Assembly: GCA_964405375.1 (NCBI GenBank)
Contig: CAYONQ010000051.1
Location: forward strand, 1-19,516
Reading direction: 5' to 3'
DNA from: CAYONQ01 sp964405375
GTDB lineage: Bacteria > Planctomycetota > Phycisphaerae > Sedimentisphaerales > Anaerobacaceae
DNA length: 19,516 nucleotides
Every line of letters begins with the position of its first letter. Position 1 is the first letter of the stretch. The notes under the pieces were generated by a model. The model saw only the letters and a program-made list of their open reading frames with translations, was not told where the DNA came from and did no database searches. This document shows, piece after piece, positions 5,481 to 13,349 of the stretch. The position numbers were made by a program, and so were the translations under genes.

Positions 5481-6527
5481 TTAAGTTATTTCCACGGGTG
5501 TGCCTGTTTTACCTGTGGCAGAGCTAGCCGACCTGTAGATTGCCAGGATTAGCTCGACGGACAGCCGGGCACTGTCGGGGGAAACTAACGGCGGACGGTT
5601 CTGTTCTACGGACTGTATAAAATCCTTTATTATCATTTCGTGTCCGAGCGTTCCGATGGCCATCGGGTCTTTCGAGCCGCTCGTATGTGAGGTGCTTCCC
5701 AGCGTGGGTTTCTCAACACCCTCCACCTGCCAATCAACTATATCCGATTCGCTGAGTATGATACTGCCTTTTTCGCCGTGGAACTCTATCCTGTTGGGAT
5801 ATCCCGGTTTTACAACGGTAGAGGCCTCGACCACACCCTGTGCGCCATTTTCGTATCGCACTATTGCGTGGCCCATATCCTCCACCTCTATCTTATGAGC
5901 GGCGGTATTTATGAAAGCGGCAACCTGCCGGGCCCGCCCCATCATCCAGACCATTAAATCTACGGTGTGGGCGCCCTGCTGCATAAACGGCCCTCCTCCA
6001 TCAAGGGCCCAGGTACCCCGCCAGGAGCCGCTGTCGTAGTATTGCTGCGTTCTGAAATTTTTCAAAAAGGCGTTGGCAATGTAAATTTTACCGAGCTTGC
6101 CCGATTTAATCGTCTCATAAGCGATTCTATTATGCTCAAATGTGCGGAACTGAAAGGCACAGCCGAGCTGCACCTTTGCCTTTCTACAGGCCTCGGTCAT
6201 AGCATCTATCTTTTCAAGCGTTATATCCAACGGCTTTTCACAAAGGACGTGTTTTCCGAATTTTGCCGCTTCGATTGTGCCCTGTGAGTGTAGCCCGCTG
6301 GGGGTCGCTATAACAACTGCATCAACGTCAGCAGTGTCAAACAGCGTTTTCACATCCGTAGCCCAGTGGGGTATATTGTGGGCTTTTGCGAAGGCCTGTG
6401 CCTTTGCGGCGGTTCTGGTTACAACGCCGACAAGAACGGCTGTTTCGATATTTTTGAAGGCATCAACATACTTGGCTGCTATGTTGCCCGCACCGATAAG
6501 AGCAAAGCAGGTTTTTCCGTCGGTCAT
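5481..6527 (-). CDS. Gfo/Idh/MocA family NAD(P)-dependent oxidoreductase
   Basis: The protein has an N-terminal Rossmann domain with the dinucleotide motif GAGNIA (residues 12-17), the loop IATPSGLH and CEKPL (96-100), whose EKP lysine is the family catalytic lysine. The C-terminal substrate domain carries GGPFMQQGAHTVDLMVWMMG with His187 and Asp190, the usual catalytic pair. Such enzymes oxidise or reduce sugars, inositols and amino sugars; the substrate is not visible. The start at 6527 is chosen because AGGGG lies 9 bases upstream; an ATG at 6536 is in frame but directly abuts that site. A minus-strand promoter lies at 6608-6636. A 5-bp GC hairpin (6556-6569) sits in its leader. It is convergent with the STAS gene. 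Confidence 0.88.
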   Translation of the reverse strand: MTDGKTCFALIGAGNIAAKYVDAFKNIETAVLVGVVTRTAAKAQAFAKAHNIPHWATDVKTLFDTADVDAVVIATPSGLHSQGTIEAAKFGKHVLCEKPLDITLEKIDAMTEACRKAKVQLGCAFQFRTFEHNRIAYETIKSGKLGKIYIANAFLKNFRTQQYYDSGSWRGTWALDGGGPFMQQGAHTVDLMVWMMGRARQVAAFINTAAHKIEVEDMGHAIVRYENGAQGVVEASTVVKPGYPNRIEFHGEKGSIILSESDIVDWQVEGVEKPTLGSTSHTSGSKDPMAIGTLGHEMIIKDFIQSVEQNRPPLVSPDSARLSVELILAIYRSASSATGKTGTPVEIT

Positions 6528-6607
6528 TGCCACCATCCCCTAAATCCAACAATGTGCCGGGCTTCCGGCGCCGCTACCGTTACTCCATATTCCCCCAACT
6601 TGCCGGG

Positions 6608-6636
6608 ATAATATCAATAAACTTATCTGAAAGCAA
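6608..6636 (-). promoter_or_regulatory. sigma70-like promoter for the oxidoreductase
   Basis: On the minus strand TTGCTT (6631-6636), a 17-bp spacer and TATTAT (6608-6613) lie about 80 bases before the start codon. Confidence 0.5.
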
Positions 6637-6726
6637 GTATATTTTGAACGGTCAGAAACGGATTTGCATCTTATCGGCTCTGTGGGGGGATAGCGAAGGG
6701 AAAACGTTGATGCCGGCACTATTTTA

Positions 6727-6755
6727 TTGACAGGTGTTTTAGTTTTTTGTATCCT
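6727..6755 (+). promoter_or_regulatory. sigma70-like promoter of the candidate small RNA
   Basis: A perfect TTGACA (6727-6732), a 17-bp spacer and TATCCT (6750-6755). The expected transcription start (about 6761-6762) coincides with the first base of the 10-bp stem of the candidate RNA. Confidence 0.55.
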
Positions 6756-6760
6756 GTAGA

Positions 6761-6866
6761 TGTTGCGATTCAGGCGGTTTCGCCACATAAAAAATAAAGA
6801 AAAATCGCAACAGGGAGACAGGGTGTTGACAAGCTCTTAACAAGGAGCCCGCGTCTCCCCTTTTTA
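6761..6866 (+). ncRNA. candidate structured small RNA, about 105 nt, no known family
   Basis: TGTTGCGATT (6761-6770) pairs perfectly over 10 bp with AATCGCAACA (6803-6812). Inside lies the small hairpin GGCG-GTTT-CGCC (6773-6784) and an A-rich single strand (6785-6802). Immediately after comes GGGAGAC (6813-6819) pairing with GTCTCCC (6853-6859), with inner GGG/CCC and TGTT/AACA pairings, then TTTTT at 6861-6865, an intrinsic terminator shape. A promoter ends six bases upstream. I see none of the signature motifs of SRP RNA, 6S RNA or tmRNA, and no reading frame. The order promoter, 5' stem, terminator fits a stand-alone small RNA; a regulatory leader of the gene at 7077 is less likely because that gene has its own promoter. 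Confidence 0.6.
6813..6866 (+). terminator. intrinsic terminator of the candidate small RNA
   Basis: A GGGAGAC/GTCTCCC stem encloses a long, partly paired loop and is followed by CTTTTTATTA. It points along the plus strand and no protein gene lies directly upstream on that strand. Confidence 0.6.
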
Positions 6867-6939
6867 TTACGGCTGTCTAAAACCTGCCTTTAGTCCGAAA
6901 AAAGCTCCTGTCTATTGCACCTATCCCGTCTGTGTTGTG

Positions 6940-6967
6940 TTGATTGGCAGCGCACAACAAATATAGT
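6940..6967 (+). promoter_or_regulatory. sigma70-like promoter for the SAP-domain gene
   Basis: TTGATT (6940-6945), a 16-bp spacer and TATAGT (6962-6967), about 100 bases before the ATG. Confidence 0.45.
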
Positions 6968-7076
6968 AACCAAATATGGAAAAACAGCCGAAAAAGGGAT
7001 ATATCTGCCTGCACCATCCGGAAATTAGGAAGGACCAAGCGGGTGTAAACATAACAAAAGAATAAAAGGATAAAAA

Positions 7077-7295
7077 ATGCCAGCGGTAAAAACATTGGAA
7101 AAATCTATAAAAATGCCTGAAATAAGGCAAAAAGCCAAAGATCTGGGTATAACGGCTGGAAAAATGAAAAAGCCGGAGCTCATTCACACCATCCAACAAG
7201 CAGAGGGCCATACCGCCTGTTTCGGAAAGTCAAACGGCCAATGCCCATACACGGACTGCTGTTTTATGCAGGATTGCCTTAAGAGCAGGTTATAA
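7077..7295 (+). CDS. small SAP-domain protein with a cysteine cluster
   Basis: The 72-residue protein has a SAP-like helix-turn-helix (about residues 12-43: KMPEIRQKAKDLGI...GKMKKPELIHTIQQAEG), a fold that binds nucleic acid. A C-terminal cluster of five cysteines (48, 56, 61, 62 and 67, in CFG-x5-C-x4-CC-x4-C) could bind zinc or an iron-sulfur cluster. This combination occurs as a small conserved family in several anaerobic bacteria; no function is established to my knowledge. GGAT lies before the ATG. The stop lies 7 bases before the end of the convergent RNase HII-like gene, leaving no room for a separate terminator. Confidence 0.75.
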   Translation: MPAVKTLEKSIKMPEIRQKAKDLGITAGKMKKPELIHTIQQAEGHTACFGKSNGQCPYTDCCFMQDCLKSRL

Positions 7296-7302
7296 ACTTT
7301 TT

Positions 7303-8262
7303 TCATCGGCAGCGGATTAGCTGGTTGGTATCAAACGGGACGTGGGGAACGTTCTTTTTCAAATCCTCGATAAAGCGCAAGCCATCCTTCCAGTACCCTG
7401 CGGTGGGTCTTAAGTCGGTATGGAAGCCCGCAAAATAGCGGTTTATATTGCCGACCAGAAGCTCGCGCAGATATTTGCTGACCATCGACGCCAGCGAGAC
7501 CGGCAGGAGACGCTCATCGGCGCCGACTAAAAAATGTAAACGCATCCGTCTGCCGTCGGCTTCTAATTCATAGCTGCTGGCTTTCGGGTCTTCTTTTAAA
7601 ATCCTTAACTTCATATCAGGGAACATTCGCTGCAGTCCTTTTCGATATCGGACCCTGCCGCCCTGCCTGTCAATTATAATCTGCAAATCATCATCTCTAA
7701 AATCATCGTAAGCCGACTTTACAAGTCGAGAGGTGGCGGTAAAAAGGACGCTGGCCTTATTCTTCACAACGGAGACCATCGTATTGTAATATGCAACGTC
7801 CAAACAGGAGCTTTTAAGGGTGAGCAGCTCCATACCATTTGAGGCCAAATCATCCTTCAGCACCGCTGAGGCAATTGCAATATCAGCAATATCAGTTGAA
7901 GTACTGTAACGGGCGATGGCCTTGTACCAGGGATAAGTTTCTAATCGCTCAACGCAATCGGGACATAACAGCATCAGCAGTTCAACGAGGGTGGCCGGGG
8001 TTTTATCAAGACATCTAAAGGCCGACAGAACGGTGCGTTCGAGATGTTTGATTCCCTCCCGTCTGTTGTATGCCTTTTTGCTGTCGGCGATGAGCAGCCG
8101 GCCGGCAAAGTGTTTTCTTCTTTTGGCGACGCTTTTATTTAGAATCTGCCACAGGTCGGCTGTTAAAAAATGATGAGGAACCGAAAAAGCGCTCGACGAT
8201 ACGACCAAAGGCCCCAGAATCGGGCCGAAGCCGGCTTCATCAATCCCTACCAGAACAGCCAT
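7303..8262 (-). CDS. divergent RNase HII-like protein
   Basis: The 319-residue protein begins like RNase HII, which removes ribonucleotides from DNA: GIDEAGFGPILGPLVV (6-21) supplies the Asp8-Glu9 pair. The later motifs also appear in order: DSKKAY (60-65), IIIDRQGG (195-202, third acidic residue Asp198) and ASMVSKYLRE (258-267), where Glu267 stands in for the usual Asp. Two differences stand out: the GRG loop that reads the RNA-DNA junction is GFG, and a long insertion (about 100-190) makes the protein roughly 100 residues longer than typical RNase HII. Activity and substrate may differ. The ATG at 8262 has AGGGA 8 bases upstream; a TTG at 8313 is in frame but poor. Confidence 0.75.
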   Translation of the reverse strand: MAVLVGIDEAGFGPILGPLVVSSSAFSVPHHFLTADLWQILNKSVAKRRKHFAGRLLIADSKKAYNRREGIKHLERTVLSAFRCLDKTPATLVELLMLLCPDCVERLETYPWYKAIARYSTSTDIADIAIASAVLKDDLASNGMELLTLKSSCLDVAYYNTMVSVVKNKASVLFTATSRLVKSAYDDFRDDDLQIIIDRQGGRVRYRKGLQRMFPDMKLRILKEDPKASSYELEADGRRMRLHFLVGADERLLPVSLASMVSKYLRELLVGNINRYFAGFHTDLRPTAGYWKDGLRFIEDLKKNVPHVPFDTNQLIRCR

Positions 8263-8329
8263 CCGTGCAATCCCTATAACAGCGTATAGCGTACAGTTTT
8301 CCTTATCTGCCAAACTATCCGCTAACTAT

Positions 8330-8403
8330 TATCCCCGGTGCGACTCGAACGCACAACCTCTGGCTCCGGAGGCCAACGCTCTATCCAATTGAGCTACGGG
8401 GAC
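8330..8403 (-). tRNA. tRNA-Arg (anticodon CCG)
   Basis: Read on the minus strand, the 74-nt sequence folds as a tRNA: acceptor GTCCCCG pairing with CGGGGAT, D-arm, anticodon stem TTGGC/GCCAG with loop CTCCGGA, and T-arm with GTTCGAGTC. The anticodon CCG reads CGG (Arg). The discriminator base is A. CCA is not encoded. Confidence 0.93.
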
Positions 8404-8427
8404 GGTTAGTCGTTGACTACTATTGAA

Positions 8428-8456
8428 TATTTACGGCAAAAAGGCATCAAAGTCAA
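8428..8456 (-). promoter_or_regulatory. possible promoter of tRNA-Arg
   Basis: On the minus strand TTGACT (8451-8456), a 17-bp spacer and TAAATA (8428-8433) lie about 25 bases before the tRNA. The -10 match is weak. Confidence 0.35.
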
Positions 8457-8496
8457 GAATATACCGGCCCCATAAGGGCGATTCGCAATTTTACAC

Positions 8497-8525
8497 TTAA
8501 AAAATCCGCCTGTTTATGGTATAAT
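8497..8525 (+). promoter_or_regulatory. promoter for the retropepsin-like gene
   Basis: Perfect TATAAT (8520-8525) with a weak TTAAAA (8497-8502) 17 bp upstream; the start codon is at 8561. Confidence 0.4.
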
Positions 8526-8560
8526 GCAAGATATGGATTTGGAGTAAAGGGTGGTGAATA

Positions 8561-10192
8561 ATGTTAGGCGATGAGGGTTTTTTATGCCGCAGGAAGGTGG
8601 GTGTTGCGATTCTTGCCTGTATTGTCTATAGCGTGTCCGCTACCGGAGCTGGTCGGTGCGGCTGGCATCGCCGGGAAGTGAACTGGCATTTGAGCGGAGG
8701 TTACCGGGTTAAAGCCATTAGCTATCCCCGCCAGAAAGCACCAAAGACGCTGACCCGGCAACATTATGGTCACACCTTTATGCCTCATAAAAAGGTCTTG
8801 CCGATTGAGGCAGCTTCGCGACTGGCAGTGCAAAATGAAACCGCCAGCGGTCCGATTGTTGCAACTATAATTGACTCACCTCCTGTGGACGGGTTTGTGC
8901 CGTGGGTCGCCGTTTCGATTACCAAAGACCGCTCGGAAATATTTGACCTGTATGCCGTTCCTACTACCAGCATCAGCAACAACTACCCCGACAGCGTGGA
9001 CCCGCAGAGCGACTATGCGGTCGGTATCTTCGACACGGGGGCTTCCGCCCATGTAATCGGCAATGCTGCTGCGTGGCAGGCCGGTTTATTCTACGGTGAC
9101 CCCGACCTTGTTACGAACCACACCGTCACGATTTTCGGCGTTAGCGGCTCGGTCGAAGCGTGGGTAAGCGAGCCGATAGGGCTTTTTATTGACGGACTCG
9201 GCGCCATCGAACCCAACGGTTTACTCATCGACAGGACGAGTATGGTTGGCGAGACAAATGTCGCCATTACAGTCGGTCAAGGTGGGGTGCCCGACCTGCC
9301 TACGGCGATTGGCTCGCCACTTTCGGTGTATTTCAGCGCTGTATTTTCCAACGACCAACAAATCACACTTACGCAAGACGGCAATGAACTTGTCTCTCCT
9401 GATATCCGGTTCTATGGCCATAACGATTCGAACGTTCCGGAGTATTCGAACATCATACCTTTGGAGCTGCGTCCGCTGGGCGGGATTACTGTCGGGTACC
9501 TGACCCCTCTCGACATTTTCGACCCTGAACTCGAATCGCCGGCGAGCCCATCCATCATAACAGGATTATTACCAACTCAGAGTGTCTTCTTTGTGCACAG
9601 TGTTGACCTTTACGAAGGTGACCATAGTGCCATCGACAAGGACCGCTTTATGTTCGACACCGGTGCGCAGATAACAGTGATTGGTTCGAGGGTAGCCGCC
9701 CGCTTAGGTCTTAACCCTGCCGAGCCGAGTTTCGAGGTTGAAATACAGGGGGTTACCGGCGACGTCAACATAGTGCCGGGTTTTTATATCGATTCCCTTG
9801 AAATTCCTGCGTTGGGCGAATGGCTGAGCTTCACCAATGTTCCGGTTGTCCTGCTCGACGTTTTTTCGTCGGAGGGCGGCACGGTGGATGGCATAATCGG
9901 TATGAATCTCTTTGTGGACCTGAACTTTGTATTTCGCGGGGGCGGGCTTTTCCTGCAAGACGACCCGGCTGTCAAATATGACCCCATCTATCGCATCGCC
10001 GGTGACATTGCTCCCATAGGCGGCGACGGCTCGGTAGATTTTCTGGACATAGGAGTGTTTGCCGAGGCATGGCTGGCCATTCCGACCTCACCGAACTGGT
10101 ACTCCAGGGCCGATATGTTCGGGGATGCCAAGGTCGACTTCCGTGACCTGGCTATACTGGCCGAACACTGGCTTGGGAGTATCGCACCTTAA
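8561..10192 (+). CDS. secreted double-DTG retropepsin-like protein with dockerin-like tail
   Basis: The 543-residue protein has a hydrophobic N-terminal export signal (about 13-28) and two retropepsin-like aspartic protease domains. The first has VGIFDTGASAHVIG (DTG at 158-160); the second has FMFDTGAQITVIG (DTG at 366-368) and a matching DGIIGMNLF (442-450). Retroviral-type proteases act as dimers with one DTG each, so two in one chain could form an internal pair. The C-terminus (about 480-540) is the planctomycete dockerin-like unit: GDGSVDFLDIGVFAEAWL, then GDAKVDFRDLAILAEHWL. Such tails usually mark secreted or surface proteins. AAAGGGTGGTG precedes the ATG. A typical target is not evident, and catalysis is inferred only from the DTG motifs. 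Confidence 0.85.
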   Translation: MLGDEGFLCRRKVGVAILACIVYSVSATGAGRCGWHRREVNWHLSGGYRVKAISYPRQKAPKTLTRQHYGHTFMPHKKVLPIEAASRLAVQNETASGPIVATIIDSPPVDGFVPWVAVSITKDRSEIFDLYAVPTTSISNNYPDSVDPQSDYAVGIFDTGASAHVIGNAAAWQAGLFYGDPDLVTNHTVTIFGVSGSVEAWVSEPIGLFIDGLGAIEPNGLLIDRTSMVGETNVAITVGQGGVPDLPTAIGSPLSVYFSAVFSNDQQITLTQDGNELVSPDIRFYGHNDSNVPEYSNIIPLELRPLGGITVGYLTPLDIFDPELESPASPSIITGLLPTQSVFFVHSVDLYEGDHSAIDKDRFMFDTGAQITVIGSRVAARLGLNPAEPSFEVEIQGVTGDVNIVPGFYIDSLEIPALGEWLSFTNVPVVLLDVFSSEGGTVDGIIGMNLFVDLNFVFRGGGLFLQDDPAVKYDPIYRIAGDIAPIGGDGSVDFLDIGVFAEAWLAIPTSPNWYSRADMFGDAKVDFRDLAILAEHWLGSIAP

Positions 10193-10223
10193 ACTGCTCA
10201 GAATCCATAAATAAGGGGGGACA

Positions 10224-10241
10224 TTAGCACGGTCCTGCTAA
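10224..10241. terminator. 6-bp hairpin between the retropepsin-like gene and waaA
   Basis: TTAGCA (10224-10229) pairs with TGCTAA (10236-10241) around CGGTCC. No T-run follows, so it may be a weak terminator or an operator just before the waaA promoter. Confidence 0.3.
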
Positions 10242-10254
10242 CCCAAGCAACTGT

Positions 10255-10283
10255 TTGACAAACCAAAGATTTATAAATATCAT
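10255..10283 (+). promoter_or_regulatory. sigma70-like promoter of waaA
   Basis: A perfect TTGACA (10255-10260), a 17-bp spacer and TATCAT (10278-10283), about 40 bases before the ATG. Confidence 0.6.
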
Positions 10284-10324
10284 CTACCTCTCATTAAGAT
10301 GGTTGTTCTTTGCAGGAAAGGCGA

Positions 10325-11635
10325 ATGAGATTTATTGCCGATTGCGTATATTTGCTTATCGGGGCGGCGATAGCCCCCGCCGTTTTATATCGGGCAGTCA
10401 GATATAAGCGCTATCACAGCGGCTGGGCGCAGCGGTTCGGCAAAATCACCCGCAGAAATCCAGCAAAAAAGTGCATCTGGATACACGCTGTTAGCGTCGG
10501 CGAGGTCAACGCAACGATGACCATCGTCAAAGAGCTTGCAAACAGATTCAGTGATTTTGAGATTGTAATCAGCGCCACTACCGACACCGGCTTTGGGCGA
10601 GCAAAAGCCCTGTTCGGTGAAGAGCTGCAGGTGTTTTATTTTCCGTTCGATTTTTCCTGGATAATGTATAGTGCGTTCCGCAGAATCCGGCCGACAATCT
10701 GCCTATTGATGGAGCAGGAGGTCTGGCCTAATTTTGTTCACATCGCAGAGAAGTCGAATGTGCCAGTCATCGTGGTCAATGGCCGAATAAGCGAGAAGGG
10801 TTTTTCCAGATTTAAGAAGATAAGGCCGATTGCCAAAAGCATATTCCGAAAGGTAACTCTTATCCTCGCCCAGACGGAGCAATATGCCCAGCGCTTTGTT
10901 AAAATAGGGGCTGTCGCTGAAAAGGTAATCGTTACCGGCTCACTCAAATATGACACGGCACAGATTACCGAAAGCATCGAAGGTGCGGATGAGCTTGCAA
11001 ATCAACTTGACCTCAAAGATAAAAGGTTGTGGGTTGCAGGTGCCACCGGCCCCGGTGAAGAAAAAATCATTCTCGACGTTTTCACAAAATTAACCGGGCA
11101 GGAGCAATTCAGCGATGTTCAGCTTGCAATAGTTCCCAGAAAGCCGGAAAGGTTCGACGAGGTTGCCGGGCTCATTGCCGATGCCGGCTTTGATTTTGTC
11201 CGGTATAGTTCCATCAAAGGCACCGATGCCAGACGTCCTGAAAAAACACCGGTTATTCTCGGTGACACGATGGGGGATTTGCGAAAATTTTACTCGCTTG
11301 CGGATGTAATCTTCGTCGGCCGGTCGCTTGTGCCGATGGGGGGCTCTGATATGATGGAGGCCGCCGCTTTAGGCAAATGCACCATATTCGGGCCGTATGC
11401 CTTCAATTTCAAACAAGCCGTCGAGGCACTTTTGGCTGATGAAGGTGCTGTTATGATAAAAGACGAGGGCAAACTGCTCGAGACGATGCAAAAATGCTTA
11501 TCTGAACCGAATTTTGCCAAGACAATCGCCAAAAACGGCCGAGAGGTAATCCGAAAAAATCAAGGCGCTACCCAAAAAACCATCGACCAAATCGCAAAAT
11601 TCCTCGAAAATGACCTGAAGAAAAATATTCATTAA
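10325..11635 (+). CDS. waaA: 3-deoxy-D-manno-octulosonic acid (Kdo) transferase
   Basis: The 436-residue protein is WaaA (KdtA), the inner-membrane glycosyltransferase that adds Kdo to lipid A precursor; it implies lipopolysaccharide. An N-terminal membrane anchor (about 6-24) is followed by IWIHAVSVGEVNA (51-63), where Glu60 fits the proposed catalytic base. LLMEQEVWPNF and VVNGRISEKGF follow. The C-terminal domain carries GDTMGDLRKFYSLADVIFVGRSLVP-type and GGSDMMEAAALGK sequences, as expected of the nucleotide-sugar site. AGGAAAGG lies just before the ATG at 10325; a TTG at 10310 is in frame but would overlap that site. No other lipid A gene is adjacent. Confidence 0.95.
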   Translation: MRFIADCVYLLIGAAIAPAVLYRAVRYKRYHSGWAQRFGKITRRNPAKKCIWIHAVSVGEVNATMTIVKELANRFSDFEIVISATTDTGFGRAKALFGEELQVFYFPFDFSWIMYSAFRRIRPTICLLMEQEVWPNFVHIAEKSNVPVIVVNGRISEKGFSRFKKIRPIAKSIFRKVTLILAQTEQYAQRFVKIGAVAEKVIVTGSLKYDTAQITESIEGADELANQLDLKDKRLWVAGATGPGEEKIILDVFTKLTGQEQFSDVQLAIVPRKPERFDEVAGLIADAGFDFVRYSSIKGTDARRPEKTPVILGDTMGDLRKFYSLADVIFVGRSLVPMGGSDMMEAAALGKCTIFGPYAFNFKQAVEALLADEGAVMIKDEGKLLETMQKCLSEPNFAKTIAKNGREVIRKNQGATQKTIDQIAKFLENDLKKNIH

Positions 11636-11656
11636 CCTTAATTCTACCTTTTTAGC

Positions 11657-11684
11657 TTGACATTAGCTGTAATAGTGCTATAAT
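11657..11684 (+). promoter_or_regulatory. consensus sigma70 promoter for the GLUG-repeat gene
   Basis: Perfect TTGACA (11657-11662) and perfect TATAAT (11679-11684) with a 16-bp spacer; the start codon follows about 35 bases after the predicted start. Confidence 0.7.
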
Positions 11685-11726
11685 TTTTAGAAATAGGGTT
11701 TTCGAAACACTTACAAAAAGAAAATA

Positions 11727-13310
11727 ATGAAAAGCAGCTTAATTGTTGGATGTCTAATTACGCCCATCATACTGATAGCCTCACCCGCAACAGCTACGGT
11801 CTTTCTGACTTGTACAGATTTAGGCAATGGTGTAATTGAACTCAGCTACGATGCATCCGAAGAAGAAGAGCGGGTAAGATGTTTCGCGCTTGATATCACA
11901 GTGAGCAGTGGCGTCATTGCATCTATAGGAAATTGGAGTTCTCATTATTGGGTTTTTACTGGCTCAATCTATATTGAGCATGGTGAGGTAGTAGAGCTAG
12001 GCACCCCTATTTGTGAACCAAGCCGCGCCGAAACATTAAGTGGTCTTGGCACCTCTGGGATGACCATTGAGATGGGCTCGTTATATGTCGGTGAAGCTAA
12101 TGCGCCACCTCCCATTGGTGTTCTTCTTACTTTTATTATTTCTGCTGAGTGTGACATAACTGTTGAAGAGAATGCTGTTCGCGGAGGTGTAATTCTCGAA
12201 GATGGGTATACTGCACCGGTTTATGCCCCTGTTTTACAAGGGGCTTTGCCACCTGAGCCGGGGACGTATGGTGGGGGCACCGGGTCAGCTAATGACCCAT
12301 TTTTGATTTTTGATGCCAACCAAATGAATACCATTGGGGCCAATCCCGGTGATTTGCACAAACACTTCAAGCTGATGGCAGATATAGACCTAAGTTGCTA
12401 TACCGGAACAGATTTCAATATCATTGGAACTTATTTTGGCAATCCCTTTATGGGTGTTTTTGATGGCAACAACCATGATATTTCCAACTTTACATATAGC
12501 TGCCCGGACTCGAATTTTATTGGCCTCTTTGGTTACATTGATAACGATAATGCTATGGTTAAGAATTTGGATTTAACTGAGCCCAATGTTAACGCTGGGT
12601 CAGGTGATAACGTTGGTTCTCTCATCGGATACTTAAGGAGGGGAACTGTATCTCAGTGTGGCACGCAGGGTGGAACCGTTTCAGGAGATGATTGCATAGG
12701 AGGTCTGGTGGGAAGGAATTTTAAGGGAACAATTATAAACTGCTATGCGAACAACAACATATTGGGAAACGTTAACTTAGGTGGTCTAGTGGGACGAACT
12801 TATGTCGAGATTTCAAACTGCTATGCAAGCAGCAACGTTTTTCAAGACGCTAACATAGCAGGTGGTTTTGCAGGATATAACTATGGCAATATTGCAAGTT
12901 CCTTCTGGGATGAACAGACAAGCGGACAAGCAGAAGGTGTGGCTGAAACAGGAGAATCCGCGGTAACGGAAGTTACCGGTAAGTCAACAGCCCAGATGCA
13001 AATGAAAAACACATTTGTCAATGCAGGGTGGGATTTTAAAGGTGAGAGCAACAATGGAACAGAGGATATTTGGACGATTTGTCAGGGCAAGACTTATCCA
13101 AGACTTGTACGACAAAGGTTTATAGGCGATTTCATCGGCTTGGACGCAGTAGATATGGCAGATTTTGCCGTCCTCGCCTCAGCCTGGCGAAGTGAACCAG
13201 GCGATGGAAATTGGAATCAGTTCTGTGATATTTCAGACCCGAATGATGGTGTTATTGATGAACAGGACCTTTCTGTTTTCGTCCACAGTTGGCTTAAAGG
13301 CATTCCTTGA
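11727..13310 (+). CDS. secreted GLUG-repeat protein with dockerin-like tail
   Basis: The 527-residue protein has a signal peptide ending near ASPATA (19-24), an N-terminal beta domain (about 25-165) and a linker. The repeat region (about 185-400) contains GLUG-type motifs: IGLFGYI (264-270), VGSLIGYL (297-303), IGGLVGRN (324-331), LGGLVGRT (351-358) and IAGGFAGYNYGNIASSFWD (377-395). GLUG proteins are usually adhesive or surface-associated. Residues 468-525 form the dockerin-like tail seen in the retropepsin-like protein (VDMADFAVLASAW then VIDEQDLSVFVHSWL). It has its own consensus promoter; the ribosome binding site is weak. The partner of the dockerin-like tail is not encoded here. Confidence 0.85.
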   Translation: MKSSLIVGCLITPIILIASPATATVFLTCTDLGNGVIELSYDASEEEERVRCFALDITVSSGVIASIGNWSSHYWVFTGSIYIEHGEVVELGTPICEPSRAETLSGLGTSGMTIEMGSLYVGEANAPPPIGVLLTFIISAECDITVEENAVRGGVILEDGYTAPVYAPVLQGALPPEPGTYGGGTGSANDPFLIFDANQMNTIGANPGDLHKHFKLMADIDLSCYTGTDFNIIGTYFGNPFMGVFDGNNHDISNFTYSCPDSNFIGLFGYIDNDNAMVKNLDLTEPNVNAGSGDNVGSLIGYLRRGTVSQCGTQGGTVSGDDCIGGLVGRNFKGTIINCYANNNILGNVNLGGLVGRTYVEISNCYASSNVFQDANIAGGFAGYNYGNIASSFWDEQTSGQAEGVAETGESAVTEVTGKSTAQMQMKNTFVNAGWDFKGESNNGTEDIWTICQGKTYPRLVRQRFIGDFIGLDAVDMADFAVLASAWRSEPGDGNWNQFCDISDPNDGVIDEQDLSVFVHSWLKGIP

Positions 13311-13349
13311 TCTGCAATCATACCGCACTTTAAAAAATGGTTCGCTAAA

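Larger units (their letters stand above)
6541..7076. other. gene-free stretch holding a candidate small RNA and three promoters
   Basis: No convincing protein gene lies here. It holds the minus-strand promoter of the oxidoreductase (6608-6636), a plus-strand promoter, structured RNA and terminator (6727-6866), and a plus-strand promoter for the SAP-domain gene (6940-6967). The few short frames in this stretch have no ribosome binding site and no family resemblance. Confidence 0.6.

Noticed and set aside
6877..7211. Overlapping minus-strand frames rich in Phe and Leu before the SAP-domain gene
   Set aside because: They are complements of A-rich leader sequence; no ribosome site, and they overlap a well-supported promoter and gene.
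12961..12978. CGGTAAC-GGAA-GTTACCG hairpin in the GLUG-repeat gene
   Set aside because: It is inside a clear coding sequence and in a low-complexity linker; no reason to call a separate element.
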